64,000 bases of DNA from Diplonema japonicum (GCA_964019335.1 OZ025699.1:248001-312000), one strand, 5' to 3'. Shown: positions 54,408 to 64,000, counted from the first letter of the stretch. The notes: a model not told the origin generated them from the sequence alone. Numbers and translations: made by a program.

Positions 54408-57006
54408 TTATTCCCCACCCTGCGTCAGCAAGCTTTCCATCGCATTCAGCAATATAGTCCACAGGTTGCCGTTGTAATAATCGTGGCAGGTGTGTGTTTT
54501 CAGTTTCCACAACTCGTTAATCGATTTCACTGCCTGAAGCAAACGTTTTGGCCGATCGAACCCCCCACACATATAATGAGCACCGTCTGTACTAGGAAAG
54601 TAAGATAACTTGGAGTACCCAGACATTGAAAGTGAATACGTGTTAGAACCCGTAAGCAAATTCGCCGCTCGTTCCAATCTGGCAATTCGTGGTTCGTCGG
54701 GAGGGTCGGACAGTGCATGGAATCGGTCGAGAATGGTTCCGGGCAAAAATACAAATTTGTACCCCGATCCTTTTCTCGATTCTGCGTACTTGCTTGCACC
54801 TTCCATATAACCATCAAGAAGTGTTGCCTTTTCCTTCAAATTCCACCAAACGCCCACCGAAGCAAAATGAACGTCGACAGGGCCCCGCTCCTCAAACTTC
54901 GTTCGGAAAAACTTCTTCGGGATCGGATCCCAAATAAACTGCATCTCGAAAATCTGGTTTTCGATCGTCGGGCTCTCCCTGTTGTTCACAATATACTGGT
55001 CATGAGTGTCATTTGTCACGTATAGAAACGACATATGGCCCTTCAGTTCAAAATTGAACTCCCACATGTCTCCACGCAGGATAAACAAAAGCTTTTTGAA
55101 CAGTTGCCTTGTCAATGAATCACCGGAAAATAGAACTTTCTTCCCTTTAAAGACGGAAAGGACATCTGCACGAGTGTACTTTTTCAAATCGCAAGTAGAC
55201 GATATTACTTCCTCGCCGTTGGGTGTCCTCTTCCATGAGAACGGCCCATTGCTCTTCCTCGTCACCGACAAAAGATCTTTCTTGAGGGAGTTGAACGTGC
55301 ACCTGGGAAGGATCGATTTTACCCCGCATGATTCTTCCACTTTTTGTTCAATTCGGCCCTTGCCAGGGGTGTAGCATCTGTCTTGCCGATCGCATTGGAG
55401 CGAAATTACAGGGGATTTGTTGGGGTTGTTGCAAACAAGCTTCGGCATTACCGTGAAGGCGCAGGTGTCGGAGGTGTGTTTCGTTGTGGTCACGTTTCGA
55501 CACTTCTGTTCGGATTGAACAAAAGGGGGTGATCGATTCTTCAGGGAATTGAGAACAATAGTCCACCACCCGTTGTTGAAATAGTCCTTGCACTTGTGGT
55601 TGAGAACCTTCACGGTCTTCGGGAGAGGTTTGCCGGGCTTCGGCCCCCAGCACATATATGTGTTCGGGGTGGTCGATCTAAAAAACTGCAGCCGGGAGAA
55701 CGCCGCCAACGACAGTGTAATCGTGTTTGACACGTCCAAAATCTTTGCGAGACCTTCCAAAGCCGTGTTACTCCTTGTTTTGTCCTCCGTTCCCGGTGTG
55801 AATATGAACGTGAAATCGGGGTTTAGCTTGGCGTATTGCTTTGCTCCGTTTAAGTAATCCACGTAGGTCTGTTTCGAGGCTGGGCTTCTCCAAAACAGGG
55901 TTGATATCTGAACATCGGGCGCTCCGCGTTGGGTTCGCGCAATGAACCCCTTATCCGGAATGAATTCCCATTTATAGATAATCTCCAAAAGCTGGTTTTC
56001 AATCAGATCAACACCCTTCGCTGGGATCGTTCCCGTCAGCACATCGCTTGTCGCATTAGTTGTGTAGTACATATCTGTTGAGATGGATTTTCTTCTTTTT
56101 TTTGTTTATACCCTTTGGTCCAGCATGGTCCAGGTTCGTCGCCCACTCCATGCCCCTCATGTGATAAACTAGTTTTAAGAACATCTGCCGCATGGCTGCG
56201 TTCCCAGTAAGGACAATTCTCTTCCCGCCCCATAGGTTTAAAATCTCGTGCCGTTGGAACTGTTCGAGACTGCAGGAATCAAGCAGAACGGACCAACCCT
56301 TTTCCGTTTTATGCCTGCTGAACCCTCCGTTGTCCTTTGGGTGCACCCTGGTCAGCTCGTGCTGTATGTCCTGGAGGGAGCACTTAGGAAGCGTCGCGGT
56401 GCTGCAGAACTTTGTTGTCTTCCCCTGCTTCACGGAGCCCTCCCCGAAGGTGTAGCACTTGTCGGATGACCTGCAGTACTGCGCAAACCGAGGGTCCGGT
56501 TTTTCTTTATCACAAGCAGCCTCCGGTAGAACAGTTTCTTTGGAAAAGCAAGAGACGGGCCTCCACGCGTAACTCACTGATTCAGAACAAACCTGTTTTC
56601 CTGGAATAAATGCTACCCGTGTGGGCACGGGTGTGGGCACCGTTGTGGGGGTTGAAGTGGATACGAGCGTGGGTGCAGGGGTGGGGGGGATGGGTACGAG
56701 ATCCTTTGCGGGTTGTTTGACCGGGTTTTTGTTTCGTTTTTTCCGCGGGGGCTGCTTCGGGGTCTTTGCACGTTTAGTGAGTTTAGCTGGCAGCTGCGGC
56801 TCGTCGATGGCTGGTGATGAGGGTTCGCCGCCGGACGTCAGCTCCTTCTCCCCCGCATTCGTCAGTTTCACCTCCGGCAGCAGGTGCTTCGTCATCACGA
56901 ACAACACCAGCAACGCCGCGATCACCGCCACTCGTAGTGGGAGCGATTTCTCCGTGTCCGTCATCCTCGGGAGACGGATCATCGTGTTTTCCTTTTTATT
57001 GATCAT
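54408..57006 (-). CDS. Tandem PC-esterase-like type II membrane protein (one intron)
   Basis: Start at ATG 57006, behind A tracts; coding parts 57006-56112 and 56074-54408, 853 residues after removing a 37-base intron. The N-terminus is cytoplasmic, with a membrane anchor (VAVIAALLVLFVM, near 25-45) and a Lys/Pro/Thr-rich stalk with PTPVPT-type repeats. Two copies of a PC-esterase/SGNH-like domain follow. Domain 2 has GKKVLFSGDSLTRQLF (near 616, nucleophile Ser in G-D-S) and STDGAHYMCGG (near 798, D-x-x-H). Domain 1 aligns throughout but has GKRIVLTGNAAMRQMF and TTPNTYMCWG, so Ser, Asp and His are all lost. Both end with a CHDYYNGNLWTILLN-like block. PC-esterases move acyl groups on glycans or glycoproteins, usually in the Golgi. 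Domain 1 is probably a binding or structural module. Confidence 0.85.
56075..56111 (-). other. Predicted 37-nt GT-AG intron
   Basis: On the minus strand it begins GTATAAACAAAAAAAAG and ends CATCTCAACAG. Removing it restores the reading frame between two long open frames and gives WATNLDHAGPKDMYYTTNATSD, which aligns without a gap with WEFNFELKGHMSFLYVTNDTHD of domain 2 (each shown here in the paralogous position; split WATNLDHAGPKD / MYYTTNATSD). This is strong internal evidence for splicing. Confidence 0.88.
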
Positions 57007-57768
57007 TTTTTTTTTCTTTTTTTTTTTTTTTTTCGTTCTTTCGTTGGTAACAATACCTGTTTTTTTTTTAGGGGGGGTATATATGTAAGAAAAAAAAAAA
57101 AAAAAAAAAATCATCCAGGGCATTTTTCGCATGGTTCCCCGAATACCTTTTCAGCCTTGCAGTGCGCTTGGCAGCGGGATCTGCTGTCAAACAAGCGGCG
57201 GAGACCGTACTTGAATCAGATGACGCGACATAGCATATCGTATCATCCAGGCACGAGTACCTCTTCCAGCTGCCTTGCTAGCTTGGCGTAGCAAGGGCCA
57301 GTGTAAATTGACTTTCGTTTTACAGTAAAACTAGACATTTTCTTGTGTGCGGTAGATGTGGCCCCTTTTCTGGCTTTCGGGGAGGGGGGTAAGAATGGTC
57401 TTCAGTGATATTTTGGCAAATGGTCCAGACCCCCCAAAAAACCGGTTTTTTTTGCCCCTTTTTTGTTATTTTATAAACTGGAGCGCGTGTTTTAGATAAG
57501 AAAAAAGAAGAAGAAGAAGAAAGATATTTCAGGCTGGGGGGGGGGGGGGGGGGAGAATGAGAAAAAAAAAAGACAAATAGAGGAAAAACCAGGGCCCCCG
57601 GTTCAAAATGGGTTTTTTTCGATAGACCTGCAGAGCTTTTTGGCCGATTTTTTGACCCTTTTTTTCAAAAAAAAAAAAATAAAAATGGGTGAACGTTAAT
57701 TGGGCCTCTCGTTGGCTTGAACACTTTTTTTTTTCTCCCTGAACGTTTGTGCTACTCCAGAAACTCAG
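57007..57768. other. Upstream region of the tandem PC-esterase gene
   Basis: T and A tracts near 57010-57035 and 57090-57110, a palindromic GTTTTACAGTAAAAC at 57317-57331 that recalls the pogo-like termini, a G run at 57536-57553. No gene. Confidence 0.4.
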
Positions 57769-57770
57769 CC

Positions 57771-58262
57771 TCAGTAAGGTTCACATGCCGTTTGCTTGTC
57801 GGCATATCATGAAACCGTCTTATGACGCAACTGATGAGGTCTTCACTCGGAACATCTGCCCCCTCCGTGCTTATCACCAATAGACAGTTCAGTTTCTCAG
57901 GTTGTAGAGCAGGGAATGGCGGATAGCAGCAAGAAGAACTCTATCGATGCAGGGCTTAGGAAAGAGCCCTCTAGAGTCTCCCTGATGGTGTCGTGGTTGA
58001 TGGGAGAAGAACTTGTCTTGAGCTTGAAAAGCTCAGCCACCACTAGACTGATGATCTTCTCGCACGGCCTTAACCCACACGCATAGATTTTATGGTCAAG
58101 ATCGAATAAACCGGCAGCTTGCAACTCCGGCTGCGGTGCTAACCGCTGCTTCACGTTGCCCATCAGAGCGCTGAAGTACAGTTTGTGTACCTTTTCGTGG
58201 GACACGCAAAAGTTCACCCGTTCAACCCGTTCACAGAACCGAATGAGAGGGAACTCTTCTGC
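57771..58262 (-). pseudogene. Unidentified coding-like region with a frameshift
   Basis: The upstream frame (58262-57897) reads EEFPLIRFCERVERVNFCVS, then KVHKLYFSALMGNVKQRLAP, PELQAAGLFDLDHKIYACGL and SFLSPASIEFFLLLSAIP. After a stop at 57897 the next frame continues with PEKLNCLLVISTEGADVPSE, DLISCVIRRFHDMPTSKRHV and NLTEAEFLE, ending in a stop near 57771. Amino-acid composition is protein-like across both, so one gene with a frameshift or an unseen intron is likely. I do not recognise the family. No ATG with leader is visible. It may be mobile-element debris. Confidence 0.35.
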
Positions 58263-58568
58263 AGTTTATTATTCAGTGGGTGCAGGCAATGCAATGCGGA
58301 CTAAAACCACTCACCCCTTGATTAATAAAAAGGGAAAAATTCCTCACAAAGGGGGCAACCCCTGCCCCCTTATGGCCTACCGCAGGTACTAGAAATTCGC
58401 CTGTCTGCGTAGATCGGCGACGTTGTCAAAAAGAATTGCTTAGACCGGCGATCGCCGGTCTATCCCCACCTTACCGGGGGCCCTGGGAAAAACAGAAAGG
58501 GGGGGGGGAAAAAAAAAGCAACAAAAAGAGTCGGTTGATTACCACTACTCTTTGTAGCAATAACAGGG

Positions 58569-58600
<32 letters not shown>

Positions 58601-58859
58601 AGTTGCGGTTTGTTTGTTTATGCAAAGTCGGTTTCTTTTTTTCTTTTTTTTTTTTTTTTAGATTTTAATTTGTATAACAGCCACTCAATCCATTTACAGA
58701 AATAAAAAAAAAAAAAAAAAAAAAAAAACTTTTTCTCACTATGATAGGCAATGAAGTGGTTAGAAAATTGAATCGAATTATAAAGTGGCCAACAGACACC
58801 TTAGACTGCTCAAAAGATTACCAACGCCTTGGCCTTGGGAATCCAAAAGAAATATATTA
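58263..58859. other. Spacer with a deletion form of repeat B
   Basis: AAGAGTCGGTTGATT joined directly to ACCACTACTCTTTGTAGCAA at 58528-58568 is repeat B lacking its middle. A tracts 58568-58598 and 58703-58729. No gene. Confidence 0.5.
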
Positions 58860-58950
58860 GAGATAAAGGAGGCCAGTTCGGTGGCGCCCTGCACAAGCAC
58901 TAGTTTTGTTTCTACTTTAACCAAGGTTCTGGGCTGCTGCAGTTTGCTCA
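58860..58950 (+). repeat. Repeat C deletion derivative
   Basis: The head (AGATAAAGGAGGCCAGTTCG, GCGCCCTGCACAAGCAC) is joined to ACCAAGGTTCTGGGC and CTGCAGTTTGCTC; the middle and end are missing. Confidence 0.7.
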
Positions 58951-58966
58951 AAAAAAAAAAAAAAAA

Positions 58967-59009
58967 AGAGACATTTAAGGGTACCTGCGGTGTGTGGCAA
59001 GACGCCACA
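58967..59009 (-). mobile_element. Possible LINE family 2c tail-only copy
   Basis: AGACATTTAAGGGTACCTGC, then GGTGTGTGGCAAGACGCC, resembles the tail at 32318-32371 with several differences, and also follows an A tract. Confidence 0.5.
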
Positions 59010-59042
59010 AAAAAAAAAAAGAAAAAAAAAAATTATATATAT

Positions 59043-59361
59043 GAGTTAAAGGAGGCCGGTGTTGGCGGCGCCCTGCACAAGAACTGTCTACTTGATAACA
59101 GGGGGCGCACCGCGGCCGAGTTGTAGCTTCTTCTGCGTTCCGCGTCGTGTCCTTAATGCATGCGGTGTACAGCTCAACCCTAGCCAGGGCGTCCCGGGTA
59201 ACCAAGATTCTGCGCTCGTGCAGTTTGCTGCCTGTTCGTCACCCTGAGCATCTGCGTTACGTTCTTCCACTCGGGCGCTACCGGTGATGACCGACGAGGA
59301 GGTCAACAGCGAACAACACATCTGATGTTTTTCTTATATTTTCATGTTATCCCCACCACCT
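59043..59361 (+). repeat. SINE-like repeat C, full-length variant
   Basis: Head GTTAAAGGAGGCCGGTGTTG, body with CCGCGTCGTGTCCTTAATGC, GCTCAACCCTAGCCAGGGCG, GATTCTGCGCTCGTGCAGTT, ACCGGTGATGACCGACGAGG and end TATCCCCACCACCTG plus an A tract. Confidence 0.88.
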
Positions 59362-59473
59362 GAAAAAAAAAAAAAAGGGTTCACTGTGATGAAAAAGGTA
59401 AAGCACGTGCTAGTAAACATATTTTCGTTTTTTTTTTTTTCTTTTCTTTTTTGCAAGAACGAGTCTTTGACCT

Positions 59474-59560
59474 AAACAAAAGGGGAACGTTGGCAACGTG
59501 TTTCGGATTGACAAATTTCTCCAGGTTTTACCCGGCACGTACAAACAACGGCCAGTTCCT
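59474..59560 (+). repeat. Repeat F, copy 2
   Basis: Matches 49849-49943, including CTCCAGGTTTTACCCGGCAC and GTACAAACAACGGCCAGTTC, again ending at a T tract. Confidence 0.8.
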
Positions 59561-60320
59561 CTTTTTTTTCTTCATTCCCCCTTTTTTTCTGCAGTGTCAA
59601 TTTATTTAGAGGGTTGAAGAATAAATAATAATAAAAAAAAAAAAAATGGTAGTTCTTATAAATATTCTTGTTTATTCTTTTATAATCGCTTTGCAGCACA
59701 CGTATCTTATTCTAATCCTAAACTAGGTCTTAAAATAAAATATATAGAACCGTAGTCGTTAACAAAAGGGAAAAAGAAAAAAAAAAAGTGTGGTGTGAGA
59801 GTGGTTTTTTTGACCTTTTTCATTCCAAAGGGGAGATTTTTTTTTCCTTTTTTTCCCCCCCCTTCTTTTTTCTTTTTAATTTACTACCCAAGCTGTTTTC
59901 TCTTTGAAATTTTTGGCTCAAAATATAAATCAAGTTTTTACACAAGAGGCGGACACAGGGGAAGTTAAAACAATTTTATTTGAAAGCACCTGGTCAGTAA
60001 ATTAAAAAAGATGTGTTTCAGAGTTCGGCACGTTTTTTTAAACTCGTCGTTAAAAAGACACTTGCCACATGAAATTTGATAATCTGATTTTTCATAAATA
60101 CAGTTTTTTCTTTCTTTTTTCTTTTTTTTTCTTTTTTAAAAAAAGGGAAAACAACTTTTTTTTTTTCTTCTTCCAGTCCTTCAAAAAAAAAAAAGAACAT
60201 TTTTCCCGTAGAAAAAAAAAAAGTTTCAAATTTGGCAATTTGGCGTAAATTATTTGCAGCGCATAATACTGCCCGCTAACTAGTGTTTTTCTGTTCCTCA
60301 AAAAAAAAAAAAAAAAAAAG
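59561..60320. other. AT-rich region, no gene
   Basis: Mostly A/T tracts and AT-rich sequence. No recognisable coding sequence or repeat apart from short homopolymers. Confidence 0.45.
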
Positions 60321-60511
60321 AAAAAAGAAAAAGACCTCGCCGTTTTATTTCACTCCTGACTTTATTTTTCACGCTCCGGCTTCTAAAAGAAATTAGGCCC
60401 AGGAGTGAAAAAAGCTCTGATAGCGTTAAAAATAAGAAATATTATTTCCCTCCTGGGTCGTCCGCCACGCCACACTCAAATTTTGCTATAAAATATCGTA
60501 TTTGTGAATAT

Positions 60512-60642
60512 ATAAGATTGATGATTTCACTTGTGGTGGCAGTTTTGATTCGTTAAACGTTATAACACGCGCTGCGCTCGTGATATAACTGTGCAACCAC
60601 ACGCGTGAGCACGTGAAAATCATTCTATCTTATATTTCACTA
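60512..60642. repeat. Nested palindrome
   Basis: Outer arms TATAAGATTGATGATTTCAC and GTGAAAATCATTCTATCTTA, middle arms near GTGGTGGCAGTT and AACTGTGCAACCAC, and a core GTTATAACACG with CTCGTGATATAAC. The whole 130 bases can fold into one long hairpin or cruciform. Confidence 0.75.
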
Positions 60643-60654
60643 AATAAATAGTTA

Positions 60655-60935
60655 TTATTTCACTCTTCGTCATTTTCTTCACTCAGGGGGGGGGGGGGGG
60701 GAGGGAGGGTATTTCTTTTTACTATTTTTGGCCATTTGAGGCCATTCCGGCCCTTAAAGTGGGAATAAGTGAGTTTTACTTTCTCCTTAAAATGCCAGTT
60801 ACCCCCCCCCCCAAAAAAAAGAAAGCTGACCCGTATGTAGGAAAAGCAGTGACTCAAAATGACGAAGAGGTGAAATAATAATAAAAACCAAATGAGCCAT
60901 TATTTGAGCACTCAGTTAAATAATGACTAATCTTT
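60655..60935 (-). repeat. Repeat I, inverted partial copy
   Basis: TTTCACTCTTCGTCATTTTC, TTTTTGGCCATTTGAGGCCA, TTCCGGCCCTTAAAGTGGGA and AAATGAGCCATTATTTGAG match the units at 61.2-62.1 kb in the opposite orientation. Confidence 0.75.
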
Positions 60936-61138
60936 TAATCCCCCCCTCTTCATAGAAAAACTAAGGCGATGTCCCGGGCAAATCCCACTTGAGGACCATC
61001 AGTAAGGGGGGAGGGAGGGCTCGCTTTTTTGTCCCGTTTGCGGACATTAGTCTTGCGAAGACGGCTGATGCCGTTTCTCGTTAGCCTGGTCTTCAACTGA
61101 ACACTAGCTATTTATTCGAATTTTCTGCGGGTCCTCGT

Positions 61139-61172
<34 letters not shown>

Positions 61173-61176
<4 letters not shown>

Positions 61177-61650
61177 GGGTAACGAGAGTTAAATAATGGC
61201 TCATTTGGCGGCAAGTAAGTCGTTTTATTTCACTCTTCAGCAGGTCAGCCTTTTTGGGGATTTTCCTAAGGTAATATGGGGTTGCTATTTCGCCGTGGCA
61301 TTTAAAGGGGAAGTAAGGCACTTATTCCCACTTTTAAGGGCTGGAATGGCCTCAGATGGCCAAAAATAGTCAAAATACCCCGTCCCCAAAAAACTTTTTC
61401 AAGGGGTTGGGTACATTTTTTTTCACGACAAGTCCCATTTTTTTCACTCTGAAGCCCCATAATTTAACTCGAAAATCTCATAATTTAACTAGTTAAATTA
61501 TGGTGATTTCGCGTTAAATTATGAGGCCCCTAGTGAGTGAAGAAAATGACGAAGAGTGAAATAAATAACTATTTATTGCCAACAAATAATGAGTCATTAT
61601 TTAACTCGAGTTCCCGAATTTTTTGCACGAGGGCCCGCAGGGCCCTCGTG
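61173..61650 (+). repeat. Repeat I, tandem unit 1
   Basis: Begins CGGGTAACGAGAGTTAAATA and contains GGCTCATTTGGCGGCAAGTA, GATTTTCCTAAGGTAATA, CATTTAAAGGGGAAGTAAGG and the palindromic AATTTAACTAGTTAAATTATG. It recurs 483 bases later. In this unit the motif reads TAAATTATG, in the next TAAATAATG. No protein is apparent. Confidence 0.85.
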
Positions 61651-61658
61651 CAAAAAAA
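61619..61658. repeat. Near-perfect GC palindrome at the junction of the tandem units
   Basis: TTTTTTGCACGAGGGCCC and GGGCCCTCGTGCAAAAAA are exact inverted copies separated by only GCA. It is likely two element ends placed head to head. Confidence 0.9.
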
Positions 61659-62116
61659 CGGGTAACGAGTGTTAAATAATGGCTCATTTGGCGGCAAGTA
61701 AGTCGTTTTATTTCACTCTTCGTCATTTGAGTCACTCACTCTTCACTGCTTTCAGTGCTGTTTTTTTTCACGCAGGTCAGCTTTTTGGGGATTTTCCTAA
61801 GGTAATACAGGGTAGCTATTTCGCCGTGGCATTTAAAGGGGAAGTAAGGCACTTATTCCCACTTTTAAGGGCTGGAATGGCCTCAGATGGCCAAAAATAG
61901 TCAAAATACCCCCACCCCAAAAAAATTTTTCAAGGGGTTGGGTGCATTTTTTTCCACGACAAGACCCATTTTTTCACTCTGAAGGGCCATTATTTAACTG
62001 CAAAATCTCATTATTTAACTAGTTAAATAATGGCGATTTCGCGTTAAATAATGGCCATTTCGCGTTAAATAATGAGGCCCCTAGTGAGTGAAGAAAATGA
62101 CGAAGAGTGAAATAAA
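61659..62116 (+). repeat. Repeat I, tandem unit 2
   Basis: Nearly the same as unit 1 with an insertion (TCACTCTTCACTGCTTTCAG) near 61740 and an extra GGCCATTTCGCGTTAAATAA near 62050. It ends at GAAGAGTGAAATAAA and an A tract. Confidence 0.85.
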
Positions 62117-62137
62117 AAAAAAAAAAAAAAAAAAAAA

Positions 62138-62183
62138 AAGATGTCTTTGAAGGGAACCTGCAGTATGTTACAGGATCGCCTAA
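62138..62183 (-). mobile_element. LINE family 2c tail-only copy
   Basis: AGATGTCTTTGAAGGGAACC, TGCAGTATGTTACAGGATCG and CCTAA match 32318-32365 with one change. It is flanked by A tracts on both sides. Confidence 0.8.
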
Positions 62184-62184
62184 A

Positions 62185-62230
<46 letters not shown>

Positions 62231-62280
62231 TTATGTGTTCCTTTCGCCCACCACGCTGGCAAAACTTCAGAAGACAACGG

Positions 62281-62312
<32 letters not shown>

Positions 62313-63195
62313 AATAGAAGGTTTCCAGTGAAAACCAGTGATTTGATTAGGCATCACTTGGTCCACCCCCCTCCCCTCCCCTTCCAATTGTCTTCTTACG
62401 TTACCATTGTGCTGCTTATAATGGCATCTGTGAGAGGGCAAAGGAACACAGTTTCCTCGATTTTGTTTAAGGGGATGAAAAAAGAGGAGTTTTTTTTTTG
62501 TGTTTTTTCTTCGTTCGGTGATACCACCCTATTTTCAAAAGCCCGGACTCTTCTTTGTTGAAAAACTATAGTAACGCTTCACTAAATGTTTTGATTAACC
62601 AAAAAGGTACTGTTTTTGACCATGGAAGAGCTCGGCCTCTTGTCAGTCCGTAATTGCTAGCCGCTATCGGCTGTTTTGTAGGGGGAAAAAAAGAAGAAAA
62701 AAAGTGTCTTTTAACATGCTTTTAAAAAAAAAAAAAGAGGGAAAAAAAAAAAAGAGGAAAAAAAAGAAAAACTAGTCTGGCGCTTCATTTGAATAGTTTC
62801 AGTGCAGGGGAGCGCCTACTGAAGAGAAAAAAAAAAAAAAAGAAAGAAGAAAAAAGAATTTTTTTTTCTACAATATTATATATAAGAGAAACAGGGGGCC
62901 ATTTTTCTTTTGGTGGCGCCCTGCACAAGCACTGTACTTAATTACAGATTAAAAATGGAGAAGCAAAAAAAAAAAGAAAAAAAATCTTTTTGGCGATGAA
63001 CAATGGTCATGTATGTGGCACTCATGGAACCAGCGGAGAGAGCAGGGAAAAAAAAGAAAAAAAAGGGGGGAGTGAGCATAGCAATGAACAAGAGGGATTC
63101 TGTAAGAATAATAATAAAAAAAAAACCCCTCTTATGGACATACGTAAGCTTCGTTCGGTCGGACCTCTTGGGGGAACGGTTTTTTCTTTTTTCGG
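62184..63195. other. Homopolymer-rich region with repeat fragments
   Basis: A tracts 62186-62228 and 62281-62310. 62769-62790 is a partial repeat G. 62905-62945 holds a repeat C head (TGGTGGCGCCCTGCACAAGC). No gene is recognised. Confidence 0.45.
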
Positions 63196-63600
63196 GGACC
63201 AATGTTTCCGACCTCCCAGTGGTGGTTCCTGGTAATTGTGGTTTGGGGGAAAGATATAAGCGAAAGGGAGATTTTTATTGTCAATCCGTACACGTGGGGA
63301 AGCCTGGACGGGGGTGGAGAGCCCACCCTACGCGTGGCGCCAGTTAGCATCGCCCTCAACGGAGAGACCCTTATCTCATTACATCGAACAAAGAGGTGGT
63401 TTCACTAGGTCTAACAAGTAGCCTCACTGGCCTTGTGCCAGTTAAGCAAGCCACCCACAACTCTCCAGTTGGTGTTTAATCTCCCTGTTTCAAAACTCTT
63501 TCTTTACCTCTCCACTTTTACTTTCTACGGGACCACAGGGGGGAATGAAGTTTAAAACACAAGGATGGCCGCTGTGTCACATAGAGACTACCTTTCTTTT
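63196..63600 (+). repeat. Repeat E, copy 2
   Basis: Matches 51105-51560 over its length, including the CTACGCGTGGCGCCAGTTAG and CAACTCTCCAGTTGGTGTTT blocks. A short insertion (GGGTGGAGAGCCCAC) is unique to this copy. Confidence 0.85.
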
Positions 63601-64000
63601 TTATAAAAAAAACTTTTCGTTCTTCTTCTTTTCGATGACTTCACACAAACTCGGGGGGAAGGGGGGGCGGCTACCCTTGTCGGCGTACGTGCACGCTGTA
63701 AAATCTGGGCACAAAAAATGCAAACATTTTTACACTCGATTCAAGTTTCTATCAGCAGGACATTCTTCGTCTCTCTCCGTCATCGAGGTCATCGGGGATA
63801 TTGCCTTAAATCTATCCTGAAGACTTTTCAAAATGAACGCCGCACGAGCTTAACGCGTACGCAGCAAATCTAAAAAAAAAAAAGTGCGCACAGCGTACGG
63901 TGAAGTATCGGCATGAAGAGGAAACTAAAGGGGGGGCCTGAATAATTCCCTCCCAAATAATGTGTTTTTTCCCAAATAATTCTTTTTTTTTTTGGGGATT
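63601..64000. other. Window end, no gene recognised
   Basis: 63640-63830 is complex and could be part of a decayed element; nothing is identifiable. The last 60 bases are AT-rich. Confidence 0.4.

Noticed and set aside
61173-62116. CRISPR-like array
   Set aside because: The units are 483 bp tandem copies, not short repeats with spacers, and the genome is eukaryotic.
63545-63820. 91-codon plus-strand frame at the window end
   Set aside because: It begins inside repeat E and has no recognisable domain or conserved composition.

Overview
The window looks like nuclear DNA of a euglenozoan protist, most plausibly a diplonemid or close relative; this is inference. The reasons are: (1) all eleven recognisable host protein genes, from 17 kb to 57 kb, lie on the minus strand, as in a directional gene cluster; (2) several start codons follow a pyrimidine-rich stretch and an AG, like a trans-splice acceptor, then an A-rich leader; (3) one gene is a single-pass receptor cyclase with a periplasmic-binding-protein ectodomain, the layout typical of kinetoplastid receptor adenylate cyclases; (4) one LINE carries an N-terminal 2A motif, as trypanosome L1Tc/ingi elements do. 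Two introns of 36 and 37 nt can be deduced. The intergenic DNA is full of long homopolymers and nested repeats.

Layout. 1-6 kb: two decayed pogo-like DNA transposons, one with TA-flanked terminal inverted repeats. 6-10 kb: a nearly complete LINE (2A, endonuclease, reverse transcriptase, RNase H). 10-17 kb: an RRM-like frameshifted ORF, LINE debris, a GC-rich tandem duplication, and a DNA transposon nested in a SINE-like repeat. 17-25 kb: SGNH-like secreted protein, purple acid phosphatase, receptor cyclase, ribosomal protein eL38. 25-28 kb: a 5'-truncated LINE of a second type. 29-38 kb: cysteine-rich secreted protein, fold-back repeats, a LINE fragment abutting the stop codon of a multi-pass receptor with an inactive-looking cyclase domain, and a ubiquitin-like/degenerate-kinesin protein. 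38.2 kb: tRNA-Gly(GCC), the only confident host gene on the plus strand. 39-48 kb: TMEM86-like membrane protein, a LINE copy that has lost its reverse transcriptase, a DUF5703-type glycosidase, and a DOMON membrane protein with a Tudor/agenet-like tail. 48-54 kb: repeats. 54-57 kb: a membrane-anchored tandem PC-esterase-like protein whose first domain lacks the catalytic residues. 57-64 kb: SINE-like copies, large palindromes and a 0.48 kb tandem duplication.

The host genes form no single pathway. Several encode secreted or surface proteins (phosphatase, glycosidase, SGNH/PC-esterases, DOMON protein, two receptors), which suits an osmotrophic or phagotrophic marine flagellate. The observations I rate most worth following are the ultrashort A-rich introns, the ubiquitin-like/pseudokinesin protein, the half-dead tandem PC-esterase, and the LINE families whose short 3' tails are copied alone and end in T tracts on the sense strand.
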